Of a stretch of DNA of 10,927 nucleotides, positions 1 to 5,191 are shown piece after piece. The translations under genes were made by a program, and so were the position numbers. The stretch's first letter is position 1; every line of letters begins with the position of its first letter. Under the pieces are notes generated by a model. It was not told the DNA's origin. It searched no databases and saw nothing but the letters and a program-made list of their open reading frames with translations. This DNA is from an uncultured Solirubrobacter sp. Lineage in GTDB: Bacteria; Actinomycetota; Thermoleophilia; Solirubrobacterales; Solirubrobacteraceae. The stretch lies in assembly GCA_937871635.1 (NCBI GenBank), contig CALMNS010000393.1:1-10927 (forward strand), in the 5' to 3' direction.

Positions 1-366
1 GCCGAAGACCCCGTCCGCGCGCAGGTTGAGCCGGCGCTGGAGCAGGGCGATGCGCGAGGACTTCTTCGCCCGCCCCCCGCGGCCGCCGGTCGCCCGCCGG
101 GCGGAGCTGCGGAAGATCGCCCGCCAGGTCGTACGACCGACCACCCCGTCGGCCGTCAGGCCGCGGCGGCGCTGGAAGCGCTTGACCGCGCGGTAGGTGC
201 GCGAGCCGAAGACGCCGTCGGCGGGGCGCACGCCCAGCGCGCGCTGGACCTTGACCACCCGCTTGGCCGACACGCCGCGCTTGAGCGGTTTCGCCTCGGC
301 GACCGCGGCGGGGAGGAGGAGCGCGCACAGCGAGAGCAGGGCGGCGATTCGGGTTCGGGAGATCAA
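1..366 (-). CDS. Secreted peptidoglycan-binding-repeat protein, partial (3' end outside window)
   Basis: Translating the minus strand from TTG at 366 gives 122 residues without a stop up to the window edge. It opens with a short basic start (MISRTRIA), a hydrophobic stretch (LLSLCALLLPAAVA) and AVA/AEA cleavage options near residue 23-25: a signal peptide. Residues ~28-84 form a PG_binding_1 (PF01471-type) repeat, with VQRALGV, ADGVFGSRTYRAVKRFQRRRGL and TADGVVGRTTWRAI. After a basic linker a second repeat begins near residue 104 (LLQRRLNLRADGVFG). Such domains bind cell-wall peptide stems and usually target wall hydrolases; the catalytic part, if any, lies outside. The TTG start is chosen because an in-frame TAG lies about 9 codons upstream and no ATG or GTG lies between. 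The ribosome binding site is weak. The family is clear; the enzyme activity is unknown. Confidence 0.8.
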   Translation of the reverse strand, partial: MISRTRIAALLSLCALLLPAAVAEAKPLKRGVSAKRVVKVQRALGVRPADGVFGSRTYRAVKRFQRRRGLTADGVVGRTTWRAIFRSSARRATGGRGGRAKKSSRIALLQRRLNLRADGVFG

Positions 367-564
367 CTCGGGTCCGTTCGTTCGGTTGTCGGCCTACGAG
401 GTGAGCTGTCGGGCTCGCGCGAACCGATCGCGCTACGCCACCTGGTCCAGCCAGGCGGCGATTCGCCCCTGCGACCGGTCGCCCGGTCGCGTGTGGGTCC
501 CCCGTTCACCGGGCGCGGACGCCCGGGGATTCGGCAGTGCGCGCGTCGTTATATCGAGGAGAAG

Positions 565-591
565 TCCTGCAACTGCAGGATTCCTTGCAGG
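565..591. promoter_or_regulatory. Perfect palindrome plus extra half-site (candidate operator)
   Basis: TCCTGCAACTGCAGGA at 565-580 is a perfect inverted repeat with 7-bp arms and a 2-bp centre. A further TTGCAGG at 585-591 is the inverse of CCTGCAA at 566-572, so the left arm could pair with either partner. It sits 10 bases after a TTATAT hexamer, the most AT-rich spot in the region. The shape fits a dimeric repressor operator, for example of the MarR type. Which gene it would control is unclear: the minus-strand wall-protein gene starts about 200 bases away and tRNA-Leu about 165 bases away. Confidence 0.4.
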
Positions 592-688
592 CGGACGGCA
601 CTGGTCAGCCTGCGGTCCGCGCGCGCCCGGGGGTCGCTCCGGAGGCCTCGGGAGGCGTCCCGGCGGCGCCGGCGCCCCGGCGAAGCCA

Positions 689-702
689 CGAACGGGCGTT
701 CG
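689..702. promoter_or_regulatory. LexA-like box (CGAAC-N4-GTTCG)
   Basis: CGAACGGGCGTTCG is a perfect inverted repeat that fits the Gram-positive/actinobacterial LexA consensus CGAAC-N4-GTTCG. It lies about 50 bases upstream of tRNA-Leu. No SOS gene is visible nearby, so it may be a chance match or may serve a different regulator. Confidence 0.3.
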
Positions 703-754
703 CACGCATGGCGGCCGCCTCGGGCCCCGGTTCCGCTACCCTTCGTCCCCGCCA

Positions 755-838
755 GCGGCTGTGGTGAAATTGGTATACACGCGGCGTTCAGGTCGCCGTG
801 GGGGCAACCCCGTGGAGGTTCGAGTCCTCTCAGCCGCA
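755..838 (+). tRNA. tRNA-Leu (anticodon CAG)
   Basis: All arms can be read. The acceptor stem is GCGGCTG (755-761) with CAGCCGC (831-837) and discriminator A838. The anticodon stem CGGCG/CGCCG encloses loop TTCAGGT, giving anticodon CAG. A long class II variable arm (GGGG-CAA-CCCC) is as expected for leucine. The T arm has loop TTCGAGT. CCA is not encoded. The next tRNA follows after 31 bases, so the two may be co-transcribed. Confidence 0.95.
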
Positions 839-869
839 CTCGCTCCGTTGCTAGTCTGGGGCGCCCCGC

Positions 870-942
870 GCCGCTATCGTCTAGGGGACTAGGACGCCGC
901 CCTCTCACGGCGGAAACCGGGGTTCGAATCCCCGTAGCGGTA
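870..942 (+). tRNA. tRNA-Glu (anticodon CTC), carrying an element attachment site in its 3' end
   Basis: Acceptor stem GCCGCTA (870-876) pairs with TAGCGGT (935-941), with a G-U first pair common in actinobacterial tRNA-Glu; the discriminator is A942. The anticodon stem CCGCC/GGCGG holds loop CTCTCAC, giving anticodon CTC. The T loop TTCGAAT is canonical. CCA is not encoded. From 922 onward the gene is part of a 26-bp sequence repeated exactly at 5166-5191, so the present 3' end was probably supplied by an integrated element while keeping the gene intact. Confidence 0.95.
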
Positions 943-947
943 CCTCT
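922..947 (+). repeat. Attachment-site core, left copy (attL)
   Basis: These 26 bases, from the tRNA-Glu T arm through the acceptor 3' end plus five bases beyond, are identical to 5166-5191 in the same orientation. The flanks differ at once (G921 against A5165, G948 against C5192). An exact repeat of a tRNA 3' end next to a tyrosine integrase is the usual signature of site-specific integration. Confidence 0.9.
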
Positions 948-949
948 GA

Positions 950-971
950 AAGTCTCGCATGAGCGGGGCTT
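950..971 (+). terminator. Hairpin downstream of tRNA-Glu (candidate intrinsic terminator)
   Basis: AAGTCTCGC and GCGGGGCTT pair over 9 bp (two G-U pairs) around the tetraloop ATGA, 7 bases after the tRNA. The U-tract is poor (TT then CGTCGT). A diverged copy at 7679-7698 keeps the stem while the loop changes, which supports selection for the hairpin. It lies inside the element, so the element seems to bring its own terminator for the tRNA. Confidence 0.6.
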
Positions 972-990
972 CGTCGTAGAAGGGGAGGCC

Positions 991-1002
991 GCGGGGGAAT
1001 CG
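991..1002 (+). repeat. 12-bp repeat GCGGGGGAATCG, left-end copy (candidate integrase arm site)
   Basis: GCGGGGGAATCG occurs here, 44 bases inside the left att core, and twice more at 5039-5061 inside the right end, all in the same orientation. Tyrosine integrases of the lambda class bind short arm-type repeats that flank the core, so this is the likely role. No binding data can be read from sequence alone. Confidence 0.55.
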
Positions 1003-1047
1003 CCCCGAATGTGGTCGGTCCTTCCGCATCGCCCAGCCTTTGGGGGC

Positions 1048-1426
1048 ATGGGGCTCGCCGCGAACCTGACCGATGAGTGCCGGTACATCAGGCCGGTGAT
1101 CGCCGCCGACCGCATCGAGGGTCGCAGTCCCGTCACCGACGTTCACGGCGGATGGGTCAGGTGCCGCCTGATCCCCCGGGAAGCGATCGAGGACCTCGAC
1201 CCGTCGGGATCCCGAACCGCCGCCCGGCCCGCGCCGACCTGATCACCGGCCGCGACGGAACCCAGTTCCGTGCCACGGATCGCATCGAGATCAAGTCTCC
1301 CGTGCTCGGCGACTCGGTGTGGGGGTCGTCAGCCTCCCGCAGCTCGCAGCGCGGCGGACCGTTCACGCCGTCCTGCTCACCCTGGAAAGGCGCGTCGAGG
1401 AATCCATCGAGAGCGTGATCGCGTGA
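1048..1426 (+). pseudogene. Phage head-closure/connector-like protein, frameshifted
   Basis: Protein-like sequence is spread over three frames. Frame 1 from ATG 1048 gives MGLAANLTDECRYIRPVI and then VTDVHGGWVRCRLIPREAIEDLD, up to about 1230. Frame 3 continues with ARADLITGRDGTQFRATDRI and EIKSPVLGDSVW to about 1320. Frame 2 ends with VVSLPQLAARRTVHAVLLTL and ERRVEESIESVIA, stopping at TGA 1424-1426. The second switch falls in a GGGGG run (1321-1325). Joined, it would be about 125 aa, the size of siphophage head-tail joining proteins, and its position ahead of a gp10-like gene fits. The family assignment is by position and overall style, not by a diagnostic motif. The stop overlaps the next start (GTGA). 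Confidence 0.45.
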
Positions 1427-1536
1427 ACCAGATCCGCAGCCTCGCTCGGGCCGTCGCGCTCGCCCTCGGACCGGAGTTTGAGGTCGGTGTCTCCGGCATG
1501 CCCGGCGAGTTCCCACGACCGGCCGCCGCGTCATGA
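1423..1536 (+). CDS. Small phage-cassette protein, 37 aa, unknown
   Basis: A GTG at 1423 overlaps the stop of the preceding reading frame (GTGA). The frame encodes VNQIRSLARAVALALGPEFE and then VGVSGMPGEFPRPAAAS, ending in TGA at 1534-1536, which overlaps the next ATG (ATGA). The overlaps on both sides argue that it is translated as part of a coupled operon. It is unusually short for a morphogenesis gene and may be the remaining N-terminal piece of a longer connector or terminator protein. I do not recognise a family. Confidence 0.5.
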   Translation: MNQIRSLARAVALALGPEFEVGVSGMPGEFPRPAAAS

Positions 1537-1934
1537 GCGCCACCGCGAAAACCTCCACGCCGCGCGGCCCGAGATTCGCGGAATTGCGCCAGTCCTTCTC
1601 GGTCGTTTGCTATCCAGTCGGGTCGATCTCCCCGGACGCAACGCGATGGGAGGCGGCGAGGGTGGAGCGGCCGCTGCGCGAGCGGTTCACGCTGCGCGCC
1701 ACGCCGCATCGCATCAAGCACTACGACTACATCGGCCTCTCGCTGTACGCCGCGGCGCCGACCGATCACGTCGGGTATCTGAGGGTCGCGGAGCCGGTGA
1801 CCTTCACGACGTTCCCGGACGCCGAGGGTCTGTTCACGATCGCGGTCGACCTTCGTCTGGCGTGGTCGGAGGCGATCGCGCAGCCTGACCGGCCGACCGC
1901 CGTCACCGTCGGCCTGAAGCGAGCGGCCGCGTGA
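1533..1934 (+). CDS. Phage-cassette hypothetical protein, 133 aa
   Basis: An uninterrupted 133-aa frame starts at ATG 1533 inside an ATGA overlap and stops in a GTGA overlap with the next gene, so it is tightly coupled to both neighbours. The protein has no signal peptide or membrane span. It contains beta-rich stretches such as HYDYIGLSLYAAAP and FTIAVDLRLAW. I do not recognise the family. Its place directly before a HK97 gp10-like gene suggests a head-to-tail connector, neck or tail-completion role, which is inference from order only. Unlike the genes on both sides it shows no frameshift. Confidence 0.6.
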   Translation: MSATAKTSTPRGPRFAELRQSFSVVCYPVGSISPDATRWEAARVERPLRERFTLRATPHRIKHYDYIGLSLYAAAPTDHVGYLRVAEPVTFTTFPDAEGLFTIAVDLRLAWSEAIAQPDRPTAVTVGLKRAAA

Positions 1935-2385
1935 GCTACCGGCAAAGCGCCCCGCTCGCTTCCCTGTTCGGCGAGGAGGCACAGCAGGCCACCCGTGACG
2001 CCGCGGAGGAAATCGTCACCGCCGCGTCCCGGTTCATGACCGAACGGGCCGCGGAGCACACCCCGAGGCTGACCGGCCGGACCGCCGCGAGCTTCAAGCC
2101 GACGCCGACGCGACGGACCGGCGAACGCGTCGTCGGCGGCACGCACTCCAACTCGTTCCGGGCTCGGCTGCTTGAGCATGGAACCCGGCCGCATCGCATT
2201 GAGCCGAAACGCTCAGACGCCCTGAGCACCCCGGAGGGACCACGCGCCGGTGCTGACCACCCGGGTACCCAGCCGACGCATGCCGTCGCCCGGGCCGTCG
2301 CGGAGACGGAGCAGGCGCTCCCGCGCATCGCGATGAGAAGCTCCGACGGATGGCGGCTCGGATCGAGCGGCTCGCCGACCGGTGA
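1931..2385 (+). pseudogene. HK97 gp10-like neck/tail-completion protein, frameshifted near its end
   Basis: From GTG 1931 the protein has an N-terminal helix (DAAEEIVTAASRFMTERAAE) and then the hallmarks of the HK97-gp10 family: TPRLTGRTAASFKP, LLEHGTRPHRIEPKRSDAL and HPGTQPTHAVARAV. These small proteins join head and tail in siphophages. In this frame the meaningful sequence ends near 2330 (ETEQALPRIA), and the frame then runs as Pro/Arg/Ser-rich translation to 2734. Frame 1 from about 2331 instead reads DEKLRRMAARIERLADR and stops at 2383-2385, overlapping the GTG of the HNH gene (GTGA). A single-base indel at about 2325-2340 explains both facts. The loss is limited to the last 17 or so residues. 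Confidence 0.7.
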
Positions 2386-2648
2386 CCAAGCCGTGCCTCC
2401 GCTGCGGTCGTCTCGGCCCCGGCTCGTGGTGCCCGCGCTGCGACCCGCATGCCGCCCGCCGCCGAGCCAAGCGCATCGGACAGTGCGCGTTTCGCCGGAG
2501 GGTCCTCGCCGCCGCCGGTCACCGCTGCCAGCGATGCGGCCGGTCCGGGATTCCGCTCGAAGCGCACCACCTCCAACCCGTCGCGGCCGGGGGCGCGCAC
2601 GACCCGAGCAACGGGCAAGCACTCTGCTTGACCTGCCACCGCCTCTGA
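2382..2648 (+). CDS. HNH endonuclease
   Basis: This 88-aa protein from GTG 2382 starts with a zinc-knuckle-like pair, CLRCG...CPRC (residues ~5-19), then an Arg-rich helix and the HNH core: CQRCG, LEAHHLQPVAAGGAHDPSNG and ALCLTCHRL at the extreme C terminus. The H-H pair, the N of the middle position, the final H and two CxxC pairs are all present, so the metal-binding nuclease fold looks complete. Small HNH proteins of this kind are normally encoded beside terminase genes, where they help DNA packaging, or act as mobile endonucleases. Here it follows the gp10-like gene with a GTGA overlap and no terminase is nearby, which is unusual and suggests rearrangement. Confidence 0.88.
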   Translation: MTKPCLRCGRLGPGSWCPRCDPHAARRRAKRIGQCAFRRRVLAAAGHRCQRCGRSGIPLEAHHLQPVAAGGAHDPSNGQALCLTCHRL

Positions 2649-2655
2649 CCGCGGG

Positions 2656-3171
2656 TCACACCACCCGGGCGAAGACCCCGCTCAGCGCAGCCAACGCGTT
2701 CTGCGAAGGCTCGCCCGCTAGCAACTCGTCATAGAAGCGTTCGCCCTTCGGGTCGGGGTAATCAGGATCAGGCGGTGGAAGCGTCGAAACCGGACGCCAC
2801 CGCCAAGCAGTGTCCCCGCTCGCCGCGATTAGCGTGTCCGCCGAGAACACCGTGTCCGCGTGTATCACCCCGATTACGTCGAAACTCACCGCCTCCGCCC
2901 ACTGGTGATGAACCCGGTTCCGGGCGAAGCGCACCGCCCTCACCACCCGGCCGCCCGACGTCTGCCCCCACCACCCATCGCCCAGCCGCACCGCAATCAG
3001 CTCATCAAGCGACACCACCCAGCTCAACGTCTCGAACAACGCCCGAAAGCCCGGCTCCCTTCTTCCCGTCGTTCTCGCCACGTCGAACCGCTCCCGAGCG
3101 TCCTCGAACCCGCCAAGCAGGTCCGCCTCACCGAAGACACGCGCGGACATCGGCGCATCGTCGCACGCCAC
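2656..3171 (-). CDS. Hypothetical protein, 171 aa (possible accessory cargo)
   Basis: A clean reverse-strand frame, convergent with the HNH gene (7 bases between the two stops). It runs from GTG 3171, or from ATG 3150 (MSARVFGEADLLGGF), to a stop at 2656; neither start has a clear ribosome binding site. The protein is soluble, acidic and has conserved-looking features: FEDARERFDVA, FRALFETLSWVVSLDELIAV, VVRAVRFARNRVHHQWAE and, near the end, YPDPKGERFYDELLAG. The RFARNRVHHQW segment resembles a family of uncharacterised actinobacterial proteins known to me only as hypothetical. It is not a phage structural gene, so it is probably lysogenic-side cargo. Confidence 0.75.
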   Translation of the reverse strand: MACDDAPMSARVFGEADLLGGFEDARERFDVARTTGRREPGFRALFETLSWVVSLDELIAVRLGDGWWGQTSGGRVVRAVRFARNRVHHQWAEAVSFDVIGVIHADTVFSADTLIAASGDTAWRWRPVSTLPPPDPDYPDPKGERFYDELLAGEPSQNALAALSGVFARVV

Positions 3172-3198
3172 CCGCGCTACTGCGCCGAGAGTCCACTC

Positions 3199-3250
3199 AC
3201 AGCAACATGAGCTTTATCAAACCCTGCTGTAGAGCCAAAAATGCTACCTT
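3199..3250 (+). promoter_or_regulatory. Candidate promoter with flanking inverted repeat
   Basis: This is the most AT-rich stretch of the element. An extended -10 box TG-C-TACCTT (TACCTT at 3245-3250) lies 9 bases before the ATG at 3260, so the transcript would be nearly leaderless. Upstream, ACAGCA (3199-3204) and TGCTGT (3225-3230) form an inverted pair with a 20-base gap that could be an operator. The region also separates this gene from the divergent 2656-3171 gene. No clear -35 box is seen. Confidence 0.4.
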
Positions 3251-3259
3251 CACCATCCC

Positions 3260-3533
3260 ATGAGTGCTTCGCGCAAGCCGGTCCAGATCGAGGTCGCTGA
3301 CCCTGACCGCCAACCTCACCGCCGCTGAGATGCACGACTCCGATGTACTCGACACCGCCGACTTCTACATGCTCGCCGACGCGTGGCTCATCGCCCCTCC
3401 CGACGACCCCTCACTACGCCAGTACCTCATCGACAGCGAATGGCTGGACCCCGACTTCGCCGACGAGGTCATCGCCAAGATGCGCGAGCTTGACGCCGCT
3501 CGCGAACCCGGCTGGGACCGCTTGACTTCTTGA
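3260..3533 (+). pseudogene. Small hypothetical protein, apparent +1 frameshift near its start
   Basis: ATG 3260, placed right after a good -10 box, encodes MSASRKPVQIEVADPD and then stops after 22 codons (TGA 3326-3328). The neighbouring frame, open from 3264, becomes protein-like from about 3303 (LTANLTAAEMHDSDVLD, ADFYMLADAWLIAPPDDPSL, RQYLIDSEWLDPDFADEVIA) and stops at 3531-3533. A one-base indel near 3300-3306 would join them into a protein of about 90 aa, acidic and helical. Alternatively the real gene starts at ATG 3330 and is only 67 aa. I do not recognise the family. Confidence 0.5.
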
Positions 3534-3594
3534 CGCCGCCAGGCGACGACCCCTCCCTAGCGATCTGAGCAAAACGCCGGGGTCCGTCGGCTCG

Positions 3595-3619
3595 GGTTGG
3601 GACGATGGCCGTCCCGACC
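3595..3619 (+). promoter_or_regulatory. Hairpin directly before a Shine-Dalgarno site
   Basis: GGTTGGGAC (3595-3603) and GTCCCGACC (3611-3619) form a 9-bp stem with one G-U pair and a 7-base loop. The stem ends one base before the AGGAGG of the next gene (3620-3625). There is no U-tract, so it is more likely a leader structure or protein-binding site than a terminator, although it could mark the end of the preceding gene. Confidence 0.5.
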
Positions 3620-3633
3620 AGGAGGCGAGCGCA

Positions 3634-3933
3634 GTGCCCAGCGTGACCAGCTTGACCCTGATCAAGTACCACCCGCCTGAGGGTGAACGGGACGACTCGG
3701 ATCAGCGGGTGGTCAGAGAAGTTGTCGTTTCCGAGACGCTCGACGAGGCCGTCGAGATGATTCAGCGCGCCGCTGATGACGGGCAGTGGTTCGTGATCTT
3801 CACGCGTGCCCTCGACCTGGAGGGAGCCGGAGAGAGCGTGGGCTTTCGGTTCACCATCAGCCCCGACACGGTTCTGGAGATGGAGGAGATGCCGCACCCC
3901 TGGCGGGAGTCCCGAGAGGCAAGCGAGAGCTAG
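3634..3933 (+). CDS. Hypothetical acidic protein, 99 aa
   Basis: GTG 3634 follows a perfect AGGAGG (3620-3625) at an 8-base spacing, which fixes the start. The 99-aa protein is acidic and soluble: SLTLIKYHPPEGERDDSDQR, REVVVSETLDEAVEMIQRAA, GQWFVIFTRALDLEGAGESV and FRFTISPDTVLEMEEMP. The pattern of strand, helix, then paired strands suggests one compact domain. I recognise no family. Its location between a small gene and the integrase is where such elements often keep regulators or accessory genes; no DNA-binding motif is visible. Confidence 0.65.
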   Translation: MPSVTSLTLIKYHPPEGERDDSDQRVVREVVVSETLDEAVEMIQRAADDGQWFVIFTRALDLEGAGESVGFRFTISPDTVLEMEEMPHPWRESREASES

Positions 3934-4148
3934 ATCCAGCCGATGAGTGTCGCGGGGGCGGGGTTGTCCTCGACGCGATGGACGAGCATCGCGAGGCTCA
4001 CGATGCCGTCGACTTGGACGCCTCTGGCCGGTGATGCGACGCGCCATCCCCGGCGTGAGTGGGCGGCGACCGCGTTGCTTGCGTGCCGCGCGAGCTGCCT
4101 CGCGAACGCGGACCGCTCCCGGCTCGTGGTGAACGGATCGCAGCTTCG

Positions 4149-5034
4149 ATGCGGTCCTCGACGTTCGGGGAGTGGGCGGCGCTACAAGCCCGCGACGATT
4201 AGGAGCTATGAGCGGGCGCTTCGCCTCCACGTGCTCCCGACCCTCGGCTCCCGCCGGTTGAGCGACATCCGCCGTGCTGACCTCGTGGCGCTCATCGACG
4301 GCATGATCGCCGAAGGGTACGGCGGCTCAACGATCCGGAACACCCTCGACCCGCTCCGGCGGACCTTCGTTCGCGCCGTTCAGCGCGACGTGATCGCCGT
4401 CGACCCCGCCTACCGGCTGGAGCCGCCCGCCACCCCCAAGCCCGACGATAGGGTCGCGTCACGGCGGAGGCGCGCCGCCTGATTCGCCGCTCTGCCCGAG
4501 GAGGACCGCGCTGTCTGGGCGTCTGCCGCGTACGCCGGGTTGCGCTCCGGCGAGTTGCGGGCCCTGCACGTCGATGACGTCGACCTCGACGTCGGCGCGA
4601 TTTTCGTGCGCGGGAGCATCGACGACGAGGAGGGCGAGCAGGACGGCAAGACCCCGGCCGCTCACCGGACGGTGCCGATCATCCCGGAGCTTCGCCCCTT
4701 CCCGCTGGCGCACGTCATGGCGACCGGCAGGCGCGGCAGCGAACTTGTGTTCGGCCGGACCGCCACCGTGCCGTTTTTGCGCTCCACGGTCCGGAGCCGC
4801 GCCCGGAAGGCGTGGACGGCGGCGGGGGAGACCCCGATCACGATGCACCAAATGCGCCACACGAACGCATCGACCATGATCGCGGCAGGCGTCGATCCCG
4901 GCGAGGTCATGCGCAGGATCGGGCACGCGAATGTGTCCCAGACGATCGACCGCTACACCCACGCTCTCAGCGGCGCGGAGGCGGACACGGCGCGCATGGT
5001 GCAGGCGTACCTGGACGCGAGGGTCGAGTCATGA
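4149..5034 (+). pseudogene. Tyrosine integrase, catalytic domain intact, N-terminal half disrupted
   Basis: This enzyme would catalyse site-specific recombination between attP and the tRNA-Glu attB. Frame 1 from about 4178 gives the SAM-like core-binding domain (RRYKPATIRSYERALRLHVL, LIDGMIAEGYGGSTIRNTLD). An in-frame TGA at 4480-4482 is bracketed by a short stretch in another frame (TAEARRLI, ~4460-4484), so two compensating indels about 25 bases apart restore frame 1. The catalytic domain then runs to 5034 with all key residues: AGLRSGELRAL (first Arg), HQMRHT (HxxR), IGHANVSQTIDRYTHAL (His and the nucleophile Tyr). Upstream, TFGEWA at 4161-4178 lies in frame 3 and looks like the remnant of the arm-binding N terminus. 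As read, only 4540-5034 is a continuous catalytic frame. The region 3934-4148 holds nothing I can assign. Confidence 0.85.
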
Positions 5035-5038
5035 GGGT

Positions 5039-5098
5039 GCGGGGGAATCGCGGGGGAATCGGCCCGGATCCGAGGGGAGTCCCAGGGATCCCAGGGGA
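5039..5098 (+). repeat. Tandem GCGGGGGAATCG copies and a ~10.5-bp periodic G-rich array (candidate arm sites)
   Basis: GCGGGGGAATCG occurs at 5039-5050 and 5050-5061, sharing one base, directly after the integrase stop. Weaker versions (CGGATCCG, GGGGAGTCC, GGGATCCC, GGGGAAC) follow at about 10-11-base steps to about 5098, so all lie on the same helix face. A third exact copy is at 991-1002 inside the other element end. This is the layout expected of arm-type integrase or excisionase sites. Confidence 0.55.
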
Positions 5099-5165
5099 AC
5101 ACACCTTGTCGCAACCCAGGGAGAACGGCTCTACGGCGCGGAACCGGGTTCCCCTCCGTCGCGTA

Positions 5166-5191
5166 GTTCGAATCCCCGTAGCGGTACCTCT
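5166..5191 (+). repeat. Attachment-site core, right copy (attR)
   Basis: This is an exact 26-bp copy of 922-947, holding the 3' end of tRNA-Glu. The sequence upstream does not continue the tRNA, so this is a displaced 3' fragment and not a second gene. It lies 131 bases after the integrase stop. Confidence 0.9.

Larger units (their letters stand above)
367..754. other. Intergenic region between wall-protein gene and tRNA-Leu
   Basis: I see no convincing gene here. A 90-codon minus-strand open frame covers most of it, but it is Pro/Arg-rich, has no recognisable motif and no good ribosome binding site. The region does contain a 16-bp palindrome (565-580), a TTATAT hexamer just upstream (549-554) and a GAAC-N4-GTTC box (689-702), each listed separately. 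A TACCCT hexamer near 737-742, about 13 bases before the tRNA-Leu 5' end, is a candidate -10 box for the tRNA transcript, without an obvious -35 box. Confidence 0.5.
922..5191 (+). mobile_element. Integrated element in tRNA-Glu (prophage/satellite remnant, ~4.2 kb)
   Basis: The element is bounded by the 26-bp direct repeats at 922-947 and 5166-5191. Its integrase gene points toward the right end and stops 131 bases before it. Inside are phage head-to-tail genes and an HNH endonuclease (1048-2648), an opposing gene (2656-3171), two small genes (3260-3933) and the integrase. Portal, terminase, capsid, tail and lysis genes are absent, so it cannot be a complete phage. Several genes carry frameshifts. 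It may be a decayed prophage or a degenerate satellite-like integrative element. Confidence 0.85.

Noticed and set aside
433..705. 90-codon minus-strand frame upstream of the tRNAs
   Set aside because: Pro/Arg-rich, no motif, no ribosome binding site, and its start overlaps the LexA-like box; not supported as a gene.
197..892. 231-codon plus-strand frame across the tRNA region
   Set aside because: It runs through tRNA-Leu and part of tRNA-Glu and is antisense to the peptidoglycan-binding gene.
5166..5191. A second tRNA-Glu gene
   Set aside because: Only the 3' 21 bases of the tRNA are present; the preceding sequence does not fold into the rest of a tRNA, so it is an att remnant.
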